The notes under the pieces: generated by a model
Database searches by the model: none
What the model saw: only the letters and a program-made list of their open reading frames with translations
What the model was told of the DNA's origin: nothing
Assembly: GCA_028752905.1 (NCBI GenBank)
Contig: JAQNBH010000015.1
Span: 33,586,163 to 33,650,162 of the forward strand
Length of the DNA stretch: 64,000 bases
DNA from: Cladorhizidae sp. MBARI D1340-BT2
Lineage: Eukaryota > Porifera > Demospongiae > Poecilosclerida > Cladorhizidae
Direction of reading: 5' to 3'
Shown here: piece by piece, positions 11,130-22,454 of the stretch
Numbering within the stretch: position 1 is the stretch's first letter
Layout of the letters: each line of letters opens with the position of its first letter
Made by a program: the position numbers and the translations under genes

Positions 11130-12905
11130 TGAGTGCAAATAAGTCCAAATGGGCGAAAGGAAAGCGTCAGCTAGCCAGAGCTGAGAGTATGAGAGCTATG
11201 TATGACCAATATGAGTGAATCTTCAAGCACAGCTGTGTCACAGTTGCCTGAATTGGAGTCTGAACCAGAAACACTTCTTCTCAAGAAGTCACAGTTGCCT
11301 GAATTGGAGTCTGAACCAGAAACCTTCTCAAGAAGTGAGTCAACCTATACCTAGCTCACAAGCTGGGACAACCACAATTTCAATTCAGTTCAAAGTTCTA
11401 TCCCTTAGATGACTCATTTATGCTGCCACCAGTTCATTCATCCGATGAAGAGAGTGACAATGATACTCTTCTGACAACCATACCTTTACAGAAGAAGAAG
11501 CCAAGCCATAGCTAACTATAAAGAATGGGTCTCTAGTCAGCCAAAGTTTGTCCATAAAATATTTGCTATCATTCTTATGGACACTTTCAGGATAAGATTT
11601 GGACTGACAAATGTAGCAGCGGCAGGATCTGTGGTAGCGTTCAGTAACCACTCGACTCGATCATGGAGGAATTATTTTTACAATAGCAAGGGAGAGTTTG
11701 CTGATTTTCTAAGAGGGAAGCACAAGTGGCCCTATGTATTGGATGATGAGGAGTGTCGCTCGAAAGCACTGACATGGTTGCGGCAAAATGCCTATGTAAA
11801 AGGTCAACCAACCATGACAGCTGCTAGATTTGCTGCCTGGGTTAACCATGATTTGCTTCCCTACTCTCACCTCCCTCCTGCCTTTCCTCGTAGCATAATT
11901 CCTCGCACTGCTTTTAAGTGGCTACATTATCTTGGCTTCCATCCTATATCTTACCGTAAGGGGGTGTACGTCGATGGTCACGAGAGGGAGTACTTACAAA
12001 AAATTGAGGTATTGGAATGCACACATTTGCCACCACCAGAGGGTAGGGATGGAAAATTGGAAGAAAATATAGGTTCCAGTACTGCCTTAAGAAAGCTTGT
12101 GCTTATTTACCTGATGAGTCCACTTTTCATGCAAATGAAGGACCATCGTAGCAGTAGGCTGAAAGGGAAACTTACAAAATCAATTGGAATGGAATTATGG
12201 TGAGTGACTTTATTACTGAGCATCATGGTTATCTATAGCTCAATGAGGAAGAACATGAGAGAGCAAAGCTAATTTATCCAGCCATTCCAAGAGCTTCCAG
12301 GGTTTCGTTGAAGTATGGGGCCCAATCTGAAGGATACTGGAACTGTGAAAGTTTCTGGAAAATGCAGTTAAATATCTGAAACAAAATATCCTAGTGAAGC
12401 GCTCTCAATAACTTTTATCTTTGATCAAAGCTCAGGACACACCGCTTATGCTGATGATGAATTAAATGCACACAGGATGAATGTAAGTGACGGTGGCAAG
12501 CAACCAAAGAGGCGAAACACATACTGGGATGGAGTGATGCAAGTGATGACTACAGCAAGTGGCCAACCAAAGGGCTTACGAACAGTCCTGGAAGAGCGTG
12601 GGTGGACATCACTGGCATGGTTAAAACTGAGATGATCATCAAAGTGCATGCATGATTTTAAGACCCTGAAAACTCGAGTGGAGGAGTTGGTTTCCAGTCA
12701 CAAGCAAAGGTGTATTTTCCTTCCAAAATACTATATATTGTGAGTTCAACTCTTTTGGGGTCAGGCAAAATGGTTCACAAGTACTAGCTGTGATTAGGTC
12801 TGGTGAAAATCATTCAACCAGTCTTGGATTCAGTTAGTCTTGAGTTGATACAGAAGTATTATAGAAGAGCGAGGGAATATGATCGTGCGTATATACCATG
12901 AAGGA
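11130..12905 (+). pseudogene. Decayed DDE transposase (KGVYVDGHER type)
   Basis: Fragments in successive frames follow the order of a DDE-superfamily transposase family that I recall from fungal and sponge genomes. They are MSANKSKWAKGKRQL at 11130; a long open part at 11577-12203 with FKWLHYLGF and KGVYVDGHEREYL; SDFITEHHGYL near 12200; IFDQSSGHTAYADDELNAHR near 12420 (catalytic-core D with N/D-type neighbours); PKGLRTVLEERGW near 12570; an FLPKYY and FWGQAKWF segment near 12720-12770; and REYDRAYI near 12880. Frameshifts and stops separate them, so no intact protein is made. A 35-bp direct repeat at about 11239 and 11288 lies in the N-terminal part. The family name is from memory. Confidence 0.7.
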
Positions 12906-13660
12906 AAAACAGGTGTTGAAGTAGAATATACTGTGAAATTGCATCGTCGTGTTCCTGAAACAGAGCTATAGTATCAATATTTGACTTTACAAATGTTTAG
13001 TGAATGGATAGTAGAACATAGTAGAACATATTTAGAATTTTGTAACTCCAACATGACTCATTGCCTTAAAATTACTAATTTCAATATAACACCTTATCTC
13101 AAACTCTGCCTCCTTGTTTTTAGAATGAAAAGGGGTTAGCATAAAATTAACTTTACAAAAATATTTCATTTGGTGGGAAGTAATAGAATGGGAAGTAATA
13201 GAATCAGAATTAGAGAAATCATTCCAAGAAACAAAAGTAAAAGCAAAATATCAATATTCATGAGATGTTGCCATAGCAACACAAATTTAAGCCAACACAA
13301 TTATCTAAGGCGCATTGTTCTTGTTTTCTATGAAAATGAAAGGCGCAGTAATTAGTAATTAGTAAGTAAAGTAGTAACAAAATGGAAGTTTATTACTTCT
13401 TGCGCTAGTAAACACAAGACTGAAAATTAGTCTTAACAAACTTATGGTTCTAGCGTAGCCTCCAATCTGAATTCAACCAGGAGACATGCAGATCACATAG
13501 ACACGAGGAGAGCTTTGCTTTCTCTCTATATGCATAGAAGCGGTTCCAGGCTTTAGCGGGCATTTTTGGCTAGATGTACTCGAGGTAAAAATAAAATGAA
13601 CAGCTGGATATGCTTGGTTGTTCGAATCAATTTCATTAGTCTCAATGAACTCTCAGTTGA
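12906..13660. other. AT-rich flank of the DDE element; no gene seen
   Basis: The element's terminal inverted repeats were not located. No coding or RNA feature was recognised. Confidence 0.35.
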
Positions 13661-13830
13661 CATAACATTAAAATCACTTCTCAGTTGACATAACATTAAA
13701 ATCACTTCTCAATAATCAACTTCAAATTATATTCACTCGGCGTTTCAACTAGATCTAGTCGAAACGTCGAGTGAATACAATTTGAAGTTGATTTAATATA
13801 ATTATATTGAGAAGGTGATTTTAATTTAAC
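13632..13830. repeat. Hammerhead-like dispersed repeat, palindromic double copy
   Basis: Two inverted half-copies meet at CTAGATCTAG (13748-13757), forming a near-perfect palindrome. The plus-strand half carries GAAAC at 13761-13765 followed by GTCGAGTGAATAC, then the shared tail TTTGAAGTTGATT. The flank has the family's ACTCTCAGTTGACAT, itself locally duplicated. Confidence 0.75.
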
Positions 13831-13959
13831 TTTTTTCCCCTTTCCCCCCCTTTTTTCCCTTCCAAATACATGCTCAATAGCCACTGGCTAATGCAAAGAG
13901 CACACAATACACACAACACATGAAATACATTATGAATGTTATGAAATTGTTTGTATATA

Positions 13960-15040
13960 TATATGTAATGTTTAAATAAGCTAAGAGAACGGGTCCTTAA
14001 TATTGTTTGGAAGAGCATTCCACTTACGAATGACAAGGGAAAAAAGATACATTAAAAGACTGAGTACGAGGGGAAATGAAAATGAGGTTGAGGGGGTGGC
14101 ATGATCTAATGTTGTAAGGTGGAGGAGGCTGATGTGCAGGCAGTGAGGTTGGAAAGTCAATGTAATTATGCAAAAGCTTAAAGAGAAGTATGAGTTTAGA
14201 GTCGAGACGACGAGAGGAGAGTGTAGGGAGTTTTAGATTAGAATGTAAGAGGGAATAGTCAGAGGACCAGTCTTTAGAACAAATTTTGCATGCAAAGAAT
14301 TGTATTTTTTGGATAGACATGGAGAGGTGCGCAGATTGTGGGTCCCATAGAAAAGAACAGTATTCAAGGTGAGGTCTTATTAGAGAGGTGTATAGACGCA
14401 GAAGAGAAGAGGAGTCAGAGTGATGATAAAATTGTCGGTATAAGAGGCCTAAGAGACGACGAGACTTGCTACAAATGAAGGATATGTGTTTAGACCAGGA
14501 TAGTGTTGAAGATAAGAGAACACCCAGATACTTGAACTCAGAGACTAAATCAAGAGAGAATCTTGGTTCATTGACCTTCAGCAATCATTATTTCCAATAT
14601 CACTCACACACATTTCACACCTGTCAACATGGCTGTAAAGTTCATAATAATAATAATAATAATAATAAAGTAGGTAGAGTGAGGGCAAAGTTTTGAAGAT
14701 AGGAGAAACTTTGTAAGTTATAAACATCCATTTCAATTTTGAAGAATTTAATGTAAGCAAGTTGGATGAGATCCAAGAGGAGACGGTATCAAGATTTTGT
14801 TGAAATAGGGAGAAATCAGAAAGGGAGTTAACAGGTTGGAAAAGTAGGATATCATCAGCATACAGAATAATCTTGCAGGAAGAAGACAGAGGGACTTTAC
14901 ATACTCCATTAATATAAATGATAAAGAGAAGGGGCCCAAGGATTGAACCTTGAGGGACACCAGAAGAAACTGGAAGAGGGGAGGTGTTAGTATTTGTTTT
15001 CTAATATGTGGGTGGAGTGAACAGGTTGTTGGCAATTAGT
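13960..15040 (-). pseudogene. Non-LTR retrotransposon (LINE) reverse transcriptase remnant
   Basis: Minus-strand frames give SGVPQGSILGPLLFIIYING (about 14970-14910), YADD (about 14860-14848), then EFKYLGVLLSSTLSW, PHLEYCSFLWDP and a C-terminal SLSLFKHYIYIY. These are the conserved reverse-transcriptase and post-RT segments of jockey/CR1-like LINEs. At least two frame changes break the reading frame. A nine-copy AAT microsatellite sits inside it (14641-14668). No endonuclease domain was found upstream, so it is 5' truncated. Confidence 0.85.
14641..14668. repeat. AAT microsatellite within a LINE remnant
   Basis: About nine uninterrupted AAT units. Confidence 0.95.
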
Positions 15041-16204
15041 TACCAAGGAGCAGGGAAGTCTTGCTTTTGTGTGTGTGTGTGGATCGAAACCAATATAGAA
15101 TACAAACCAAGGTGCTGTTAGACAGAATCATTTCATTATTAGCCTTGTTTATTGAGAAGCAATGAAAGTTAGGAAACGGTCGTCACTTTGAAAATTTGGA
15201 AAATTCTCTCTCCTTTGCCTGTCCGAGGATTGTGCCTTGCTTGAACGAGCACCTTGCTTGAACGAGTAAGTAACTGCTTCATGGCCACTAACTCTATTCA
15301 TTGTATTTCTGGAAACAAGCGCAAGTAAACGCTGTTCTCTTTTAACTTCTGCTGGCGCACACTCACAGCTACGACTGTTCGAGCTGTTTCTCGGACTAGA
15401 CTAAGAAAGGCCTAGTCTCTCGGGGCCGGTCTCGAAGGAGCAAGGCTCTTGAGGCGATCTAAGAAACAATTAGTGATGGCCATTCAAGCGTTCCTCTCAA
15501 ACAGATTTCTGGCAAAAGTTTATTGGTATTGGCATCTTGTCTTTAGATGTTCACATGATCTGTGATGGGCCTGCTTCCTTCACTCAGTGAGTTCCAAGGG
15601 TTTCTGCCGCAGCACTTCTCCACAGTTTGCGTGGGTAATTGATGTGACGGGCACTCTTACGGAGCTTGGCCGAGGGGAGGTCATGTAGCTCACTGTGGTG
15701 TGGTGGTGGTGACTCATGAGAGTGGACAATTGCCCTTTCGGAAAAAACCCGTCCACCCATCCACCGTGTGGACTATACTCATGAGAAGACACCAGCAATG
15801 CCAACTATTCAGGATCCTCGCCTGTCATAAAGACGCATGGGGCAGTGAGAATGTTCGAGCGCACCACTCTGAAGAATTCCCTTCATTGTATGAAGGTAAG
15901 TATCTACTTGGGATATTGGGGGAGGGGGGGGGGGCACCCACACAATTTCAGTGCCACCTTAACCACACCCATTTTAATTGGTCTTCATGAGTTCGTCTTC
16001 ATGAGTTCACACAGTAATCCTTGGGTCAGGGTTCATATGCACAGAAGCTGAAATTGCTGCTTTTGTATATCCCAAGTGCAGCCATGTTATACTGATTGAG
16101 TTGCCATACCTGGGCTACTTTTCTTTTGTAAAGATTCTCCAAGACACTTCATGAATATTTCATGTTGTTCTCATTTCTTCATGTGTGGATGTATTGAAGC
16201 GGGT
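15041..16204. other. No recognised gene; one strong splice-donor-like site
   Basis: A GAAG|GTAAGTATC site at about 15893 follows an open stretch on the plus strand. Without a recognisable protein it cannot be called an exon. A G-rich run lies at about 15919-15934. Confidence 0.35.
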
Positions 16205-18190
16205 TTGAAGCGGGTATAAAGACTGAAAATGCGTGGTTTTATTGTGTGTTTTTAGATTTAAAGTACCATATCTTTGCACACATTCATGCTATGGTCCTGA
16301 TTTATATACTAAAATGTAGCCAGTGCAGTATGCTTTATGGTGGTAGTTTTTGTTTTGCCATACATGTTTATCTTTTGGAACCACAGGTTGAATGTGAAAT
16401 GAAATCACATCTCGAACTCAACTACTTTCAAGCATCAAGTTTTGAGTTCCTATAGCAACTGTGATTGTACAAACACTACTAAGATATTTTTATAATTTTT
16501 AAAGTGGACTTCTGTTTATGTGAAGGGATCTAATACAAACACTAACAGAACCTTGCGGTTACGACTTTGGAGCCCCAGATTCTGCACACTTCACTGTATG
16601 AACTACATATAATTATAGCTCAAATGATAGCTCCCTCTGTGTGCTCTCTTTTGATATTAGTTGCATTATGTATAGCTATGCATGCAGGGAGGTACCTCAA
16701 ATCTGAGTGGCAGTAGTTTGTGGTTCCTGATTGGCCATTGTTGGCTAGAGGAAGCCCTACTTGACAAAATGAGCATTTCATTAGGCGCTAATACTGTAGT
16801 GGTGACTAATTAGGCAAGCCTGGGTGATGAAAATTCAGTAATAATCTTGGAATTTCAGCTTGCCTAATTAGTCACTTATTAGCTCATAATGAGTGCACTA
16901 GTTTTGTAGGGTAGTGTTTCCTCTAGCCACAGATAACTGGATAGCCCTTTCCAATTAACTACTGCCAGTCCGACTTTGATATCTCCTTTAGCATTATGCA
17001 ACTTTCTTTTCTTTTTTTTATATCAAAAGAGAGCACACTGAGATTTGAGCTACATATCAAGTTCATACAGTGAAGTGTGCAGAATCTACGGAGCTCCAAA
17101 GTCGTAACCACGAGGGTTTTTTAGTATCGCCTTCACATGAACATAAGGGTGACAGTTGCATTTTAGTAGAAAGAGTTACAAAAACTTGTGGTTACCACTT
17201 TATAGCTCCATAGATTCTGCAAACTTCATGATATGGACTTGATATATAGCTCAAAAGATAGGTCTCTCTGTGTGCTCTCTTTTTATACTAAAATATTTTT
17301 CATAGGTATAACTATAGCCAAGTTACTGGACTAAAGTGGAGGAACTTCAAAACCTGAATGCCTGATTTTGCCACATAAATATCCCTAGTGCTAGAGAGTT
17401 GAAATTAGCACCAGTGCCTAGAGGAAGCCCTACTCTATGCAATGAGTATTTTCATTAGGCGCTAAACTGAAGTATGTGGTCAAGCGTGTGGTTGAAAATG
17501 AATTTTATGGAATTTTAATGAAATTCATTTTCCAACCTAGCGCTTCACCACTTGACCACATATAGTTTTAGCAGCGCCTCATGAAACAAGTCAGTTGCAT
17601 AGAGTAGGGCTTCCTCTAGCCACTGGTGCAGCAAAATCAGGCATTCAGGTTTTGAGGTTCCCTCCACTTTAGCTCCAGTAACTTGCCTATAGTTATACCT
17701 ATGGAAAATATTTTAGTATCGAAAGACAGCACACAGAGAGACCTATCTTTTGAGCTATATATCAAGTCCATATCATGAAGTTTGCAGAATCTATGGAGCC
17801 ATAAAGTGGTAACCACAAGTTTTTGTACCTCTTTCTACTAAAATGCAACTGTCACTCACCCCTAACATAAGTCCACTTATAAATAAATAAATCTTTGCAC
17901 CAAGTTGTAGTGTTTGTATATCTCTATCAATCACAGATGTTACAGCCATTCAAGACTTGATGCTAGAAGGTAGTTGCTCAAGCTCAAGGGAGTAGAGATG
18001 AGATTTCACTTCACATTCCAACCTGCAGTTCCAAAAGATAAACATGTATATAGGGCAAAACAAAAACTACCATCAGAAAGCATACTGCACTGGCTACATT
18101 TAATCAGGACCATAGCATGAATGTGGACAAAGATATGGTACTTTAAATAAACCACAATAAAACTACGCCTTTTCAGTCTTGCTTATTTGA
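16205..18190. mobile_element. Large foldback element, about 2 kb, with nested palindromes
   Basis: The outer arms (about 16209-16480 and 17890-18185) are inverted copies of each other, e.g. TTTAAAGTACCATATCTTTG against its inverse near 18130. Inside are two further palindromes, about 16560-17120 and 17180-17870. Each is built from the recurring segment that includes AGATTCTGCA, ATATAGCTCAAAAGATAG and GTGTGCTCTCTTTT. No transposase frame is visible. The structure fits a non-autonomous foldback transposon or nested insertions of one family. Confidence 0.8.
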
Positions 18191-18389
18191 AATTTATGTG
18201 AGGATAAAATCACAAATGAGATGGTATGCTGATGATGAGCTACTGTGTGTGTGGGTGGGACCATGGGCATTGATCATAATTATAATTAGGATGAGCAGAT
18301 GCTGTGGGTTGTTAATTATTGAAAAATTGAAATTGAAAATTGAAGTCAGACATTCAAGAAGCTTCCACTATTCTTCATGGCAACCCAAC

Positions 18390-20060
18390 GATCACAAGTG
18401 AGTTCATAGGGGAAATTAGGCCCTGAATTGCTCTCATCAAGAGGTGGCTGGGAGTTCTGTTGGCTAACTGGTCTCTAAGGTCAGTCTTGACTTGACTCGA
18501 GATAGAGTGAAGATGTCTCTTTAACAGTGTACAGAAGACATAGGCAGTAGGAGGCCAATGGATGCCAACTTTGCCAGATTGGGAAACATTCCAATGTTTT
18601 GATCAGATGACTCATGAGCTGGTGAGTTATCATTTGTTTCAACTCACTATTAGCAGCAACTACACTATTGAAGACTTTGAGCTCACCTCTGGTTGATTCT
18701 GGATGCACTACGCCATGAGAACCATAGTGGGTGACAAGCTTGTCCAGCATGCCAGCACTGTGGAAGGGTTGAAGGGAGAGCTCTTGTGGAATTGAAAATT
18801 TCAAAATCCACAAAATGACTGAGGTCAGGAAACCTAGCAGTGATAGGCTAAGAAAGGGTACACAAGTACTTACAATGTACATCACGTTTAAAACTAGCTA
18901 TCATGCTATCACTAAGTTGCTGCATGCCATACTCCTCCAGGTCTGGTAATTGGTTGGGGAGGCTCTGGAGGAATCCACCAGGAGTCTGGAGTAGAGCATC
19001 TACTGTAGCCTTTGTGCCCACTACTAATGGTTTGAAGTCAATATCTTGCCTCTGGAAAGCACAGGACAAGCCTGCTAGGGTGGAAGAACATCAGAAAACA
19101 TGTACAAGGCTAACTACAGACTTGTACATCTTGACAAAGGGAGCAAGCCCAGCAGCTACAGCATCATTTCTCTCCTGAGCTTCCCTCTCCTGACTACCTA
19201 TCATGGACTGAAAGCATTTGTGGAGGTGAGTAATAGCTCTATCGAGAGCCAATGGACATCTTTAGCCTGAGTCGAGGATCATTAAGTATATACATGTACA
19301 TCCTGAATCTCCTTGCCCAGCAGTTCGAACTGGCGAGTACTTATAGTAGCAGTAAAACTGTGAATATCTCTCAACTTTTTAAGGTAAGAAATTTCAATTG
19401 CTGCCTGGCCACAAGCGAATGCAATCCAATGAGCAATGCAGTGGGTGGTTGGAAACCAGAAAAGGAACTTTATCCTTAAAGGAGTTTGGACACTCCACCT
19501 ATCGTCACTGATACTCCATCACTTCCTAGACCACAAAAATGGTGCGACATTCTAGCTGCAGGTCAATGCAGAGCTTCATCATGGTGTCAGATATTGTGAA
19601 GGCCCTCCCATCATGCAACTCGAACATCTTCCCGGCCATAGACTACAAGCTCCTTTGTAATGGACACATCAGTGGCTTCATCTATGCATAGAGCAAAAAA
19701 GGAGATTCCTGTAGGTGTAGATTATAGGATCAGAGACACTTTCACCAAGACTCTGAACTAGCTCTTGCCATGCAGGGCTCTGATGTGTAGTGTGCATTAG
19801 CACTAAGTTGCAGATCTGACAAGTAAGAAGCTACAAGAGACTTGCCAAGCTCAAGAAGCAGTGCAAAGTTGCTATCTCTCTCTTAGCAAGGAAGTGCATG
19901 CACTTGAGAGCACCAAGAAATGCCTTGTGCTGAGCTGAAACAACCCTCTGGAATGCCATTGCTATCCCACCATCTCTCTCGGAGGAGCAAAGATCAGCTC
20001 GCAGTATTGTGTGACTCGCTCTGATCATGGTCTTGCAGGCCATCGGCACAATACGCACAT
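18390..20060 (-). pseudogene. Decayed hAT-family transposase (ZNF862/KIAA1586-like type)
   Basis: Read on the minus strand, pieces in several frames keep the order of a hAT protein. They are MACKTMIRASHTILRADLCS and ALKCMHFLAKREIATLH (about 20045-19860), a CIDEATDVSITKEL segment (about 19690-19650), a segment with PLVVGTKATVDALLQ (about 19040-18990), and the C-terminal dimerisation signature AKLASIGLLLPMSSVHC (about 18580-18520) followed by VKTDLRDQLANRT (about 18480). Several frameshifts and stops show it is dead. The CIDEATDVS and C-terminal signatures are, from memory, typical of vertebrate ZNF862-like hAT proteins. Confidence 0.8.
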
Positions 20061-20335
20061 CATTCCTCAGCCTTCATCTACTAATCCACGGAAAGTCAGT
20101 GTTTCATTCAGGGTTTAGTCCGATCTTCCTCAGCTTAGAAGATGAGGGACTCCCAGACCCTCCCCCAGAGTGAATCCACCCCGAGATAAGACGGTACAGT
20201 GAAGAACAGCGACCGACACGATGACTCCGTGTAGCAGGTGCAAACTAGCATAGCATTGTATTTCAATATTATTACAGCAAAATTTCATATAATTTTCAAA
20301 TTTCAAAATGAACATTGATAGATACAAAACATGAT
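20061..20335. other. Flank of the hAT remnant
   Basis: CAGGGTTTAGTCC near 20109 could be a degenerate hAT terminus. Otherwise nothing is recognised. Confidence 0.3.
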
Positions 20336-21030
20336 ATGAGTACTGGTTACTGCCCTACCCCCAAACCTGCTGTGATATGAGTACTGGTTACTGCCCCACC
20401 CCCCAAACCTGCTGTGATATGAGTACTGGTTACTGCACCATCCCCACCCCCCAAACCTGCTGTGATATGAGTACTGGTTACTGCCCCACCCCCCAAACCT
20501 GCTGTAGATATGAATACTGGTTACTGCCCTACCCCCCAAACCTGCTGTAGATATGAATACTGGTTACTGCCCCACCCCCCAAACCTGCTGTAGATATGAA
20601 TACTGGTTACTGCCCCACCCCCCAAACCTGCTGTAGATATGAATACTGGTTACTGCCCTACCCCCCAAACCTGCTGTGATATGAATACTGGTTACTGCCC
20701 CACCCCCCAAACCTGCTGTGATATGAGTACTGGTTACTGCCCCACCCCCCAAACCTGCTGTAGATATGAATACTGGTTACTGCCCTACCCCCCAAACCTG
20801 CTGTGATATGAGTACTGGTTACTGCCCCACCCCCCCAAACCTGCTGCTGTAGATATGAATACTGGTTACTGCCCTACCCCCCAAACCTGCTGTGATACGA
20901 GTACTGGTTACTGCACCATCCCCACCCCCTGTGATATGAGTACTGGTTACTGCCCTACCCCCCAAACCTGCTGTGATATGAGTACTGGTTACTGCACCAT
21001 CCCCCCAAACCTGCTGTGATATGAGTACTC
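20336..21030. repeat. 42-43 bp minisatellite (about 17 units)
   Basis: The unit is built from CTGCTGTGATATGAGTACTGG and TTACTGCCCCACCCCCCAAAC segments. Variants swap GTGATATGAG for GTAGATATGAA and CCCCACC for CCCTACC or CACCATCCCC. Open frames on the minus strand across it are repeat artefacts. Confidence 0.96.
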
Positions 21031-21530
21031 ACACTTCGCATGCTTCACTCAGCTCTGCCTTGTTAGAGTCATGGGAGGCAATTGATCCATGTTTCTTGTC
21101 CGATGGCGATCTTACTAGCTCTATGATTAAGTTTTCAGCAGAGTGAACACGCCACACCTTACCCATCCTCCACCTCTAACATGCAGGGAAAGTTTAACTT
21201 CCATTCTTGATCAATGCCAGCCTTCCTGGGCTTGTTTGAGTTCTGCTAGAAACACTATCATCTGGACTTGCACATTTCAGCAAGTCTTACTCGCGAGACA
21301 CAAACTACTGTGGAGCTGGAGCTTGCTGCTAAATTTTATAAACCACACCCACAATATGTACAAATGAAATATTTGACAAAAATGAAGTTTGAACTGTAAT
21401 AATACAATGGTAAGGTGTATCAGCTGATATCCCTTCAATTGTGAAGGGATATATGGACCAATACGCTTAGAATCGCTCTGGGAGAACACACACGCACGTG
21501 CACACACACACACACGCATAAACTTACACC
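21031..21530. other. No recognised gene; CA-rich microsatellite at about 21487-21520
   Basis: A CACACG/CACACA tract was noted. No coding exon was identified. Confidence 0.4.
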
Positions 21531-21690
21531 TTCTCAATAATCAACTTGAAATTATACTCTCTTGATGTTTCAATTAGATGCTCTAGCCTTCATCAAGATG
21601 CCAGACTCATGTGAGCCTGCTATATACCAGTAGCTAGCTATCAACCACGTGCTACAAACCACACCCTGGCACGCACGTCCAGCATGTGAA
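21531..21690 (-). repeat. Hammerhead-like dispersed repeat copy
   Basis: The minus strand reads TTGATGAAGGCTAGAGC, CATCTAATTGAAAC, then a tail with TTTCAAGTTGATTATTGAG. Its 5' side (GGGTGTGGTTTGTAGCACG, then ATAGCAGGCTCAC) also matches the copy at 26530, so the family is about 200 bp or longer. Confidence 0.75.
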
Positions 21691-22216
21691 CCAGGTGTAG
21701 AAAACTAACAATTAAAAAAAATTAATTTCTTTTTAATAATGGCCGACGGTGTGGCTGTTCTTGGTGTGTCGCTGGCCTCGGTTGGTGGGTGTGGGGGCGA
21801 GCCTGGTTTGGTCGACAGCAATGCCGAGGAGAAAGAGTGCTTGGGAGTCAATCTTGGAATGGTCACTGTCGCTGTCCTGTATGCAACCATTGGATACTTG
21901 TCACTAGATTGGGGCTCTTCCGTGCTCACAGTCCTGTCAACGATCGCCGTCAGGGCTCTGGATCTCGTCCAGTGGCCCAGTCCCTGAGGCTCAAAGCCCA
22001 AGTACCCTCGACCACGTAGACCCATTTCGTCCGCCCAGTTTGTCATTGGTGAGGATTCTTAAAAGGTTACCTCGTGCATCTCGAGAGTGTGCTGCGTGGA
22101 AAGTGGTCACTGTTTTGCAGAAAGTAAGTGCTAATTTCAGCGACGTGGTCAGCATGGTCTAGGTTAATTTACTTTACTTTCCTTCTCGTTGCTTACAATT
22201 ACCAAAAGAGAGGTTG
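21691..22216. other. No confidently recognised gene
   Basis: Overlapping open frames on both strands at 21705-22046 are more GC-rich than the surroundings. No family is recognised on either strand, and a first exon cannot be excluded. Confidence 0.3.
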
Positions 22217-22450
22217 TCAGCACAGAAGCTTGGCCACTCAAGTTAACTGGATTTTTTATGCTGAATCCACCTGCACTGTGGGGACTAGGAGAGGTGATTA
22301 ACACAGAAGCTTGGCCACTCAAGTTAACTGGATTATTAATGCTGAATCCCCTGCACTGTAGGGACTAGGAGAGGTGGTCAGCACAGAAGCTTGGCCACTC
22401 AAGTTAACTGGATTATTAATGCTGAATCCCCTGCACTGTGGGGACTAGCA
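22217..22450. repeat. Three tandem copies of an 80-bp unit next to a LINE
   Basis: The unit begins GTCAGCACAGAAGCTTGGCC and contains AAGTTAACTGGATT and CTGCACTGTGGGGACTAG. It directly precedes LINE coding sequence and may be LINE 5' or promoter monomers. Confidence 0.9.
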
Positions 22451-22454
22451 GCCC

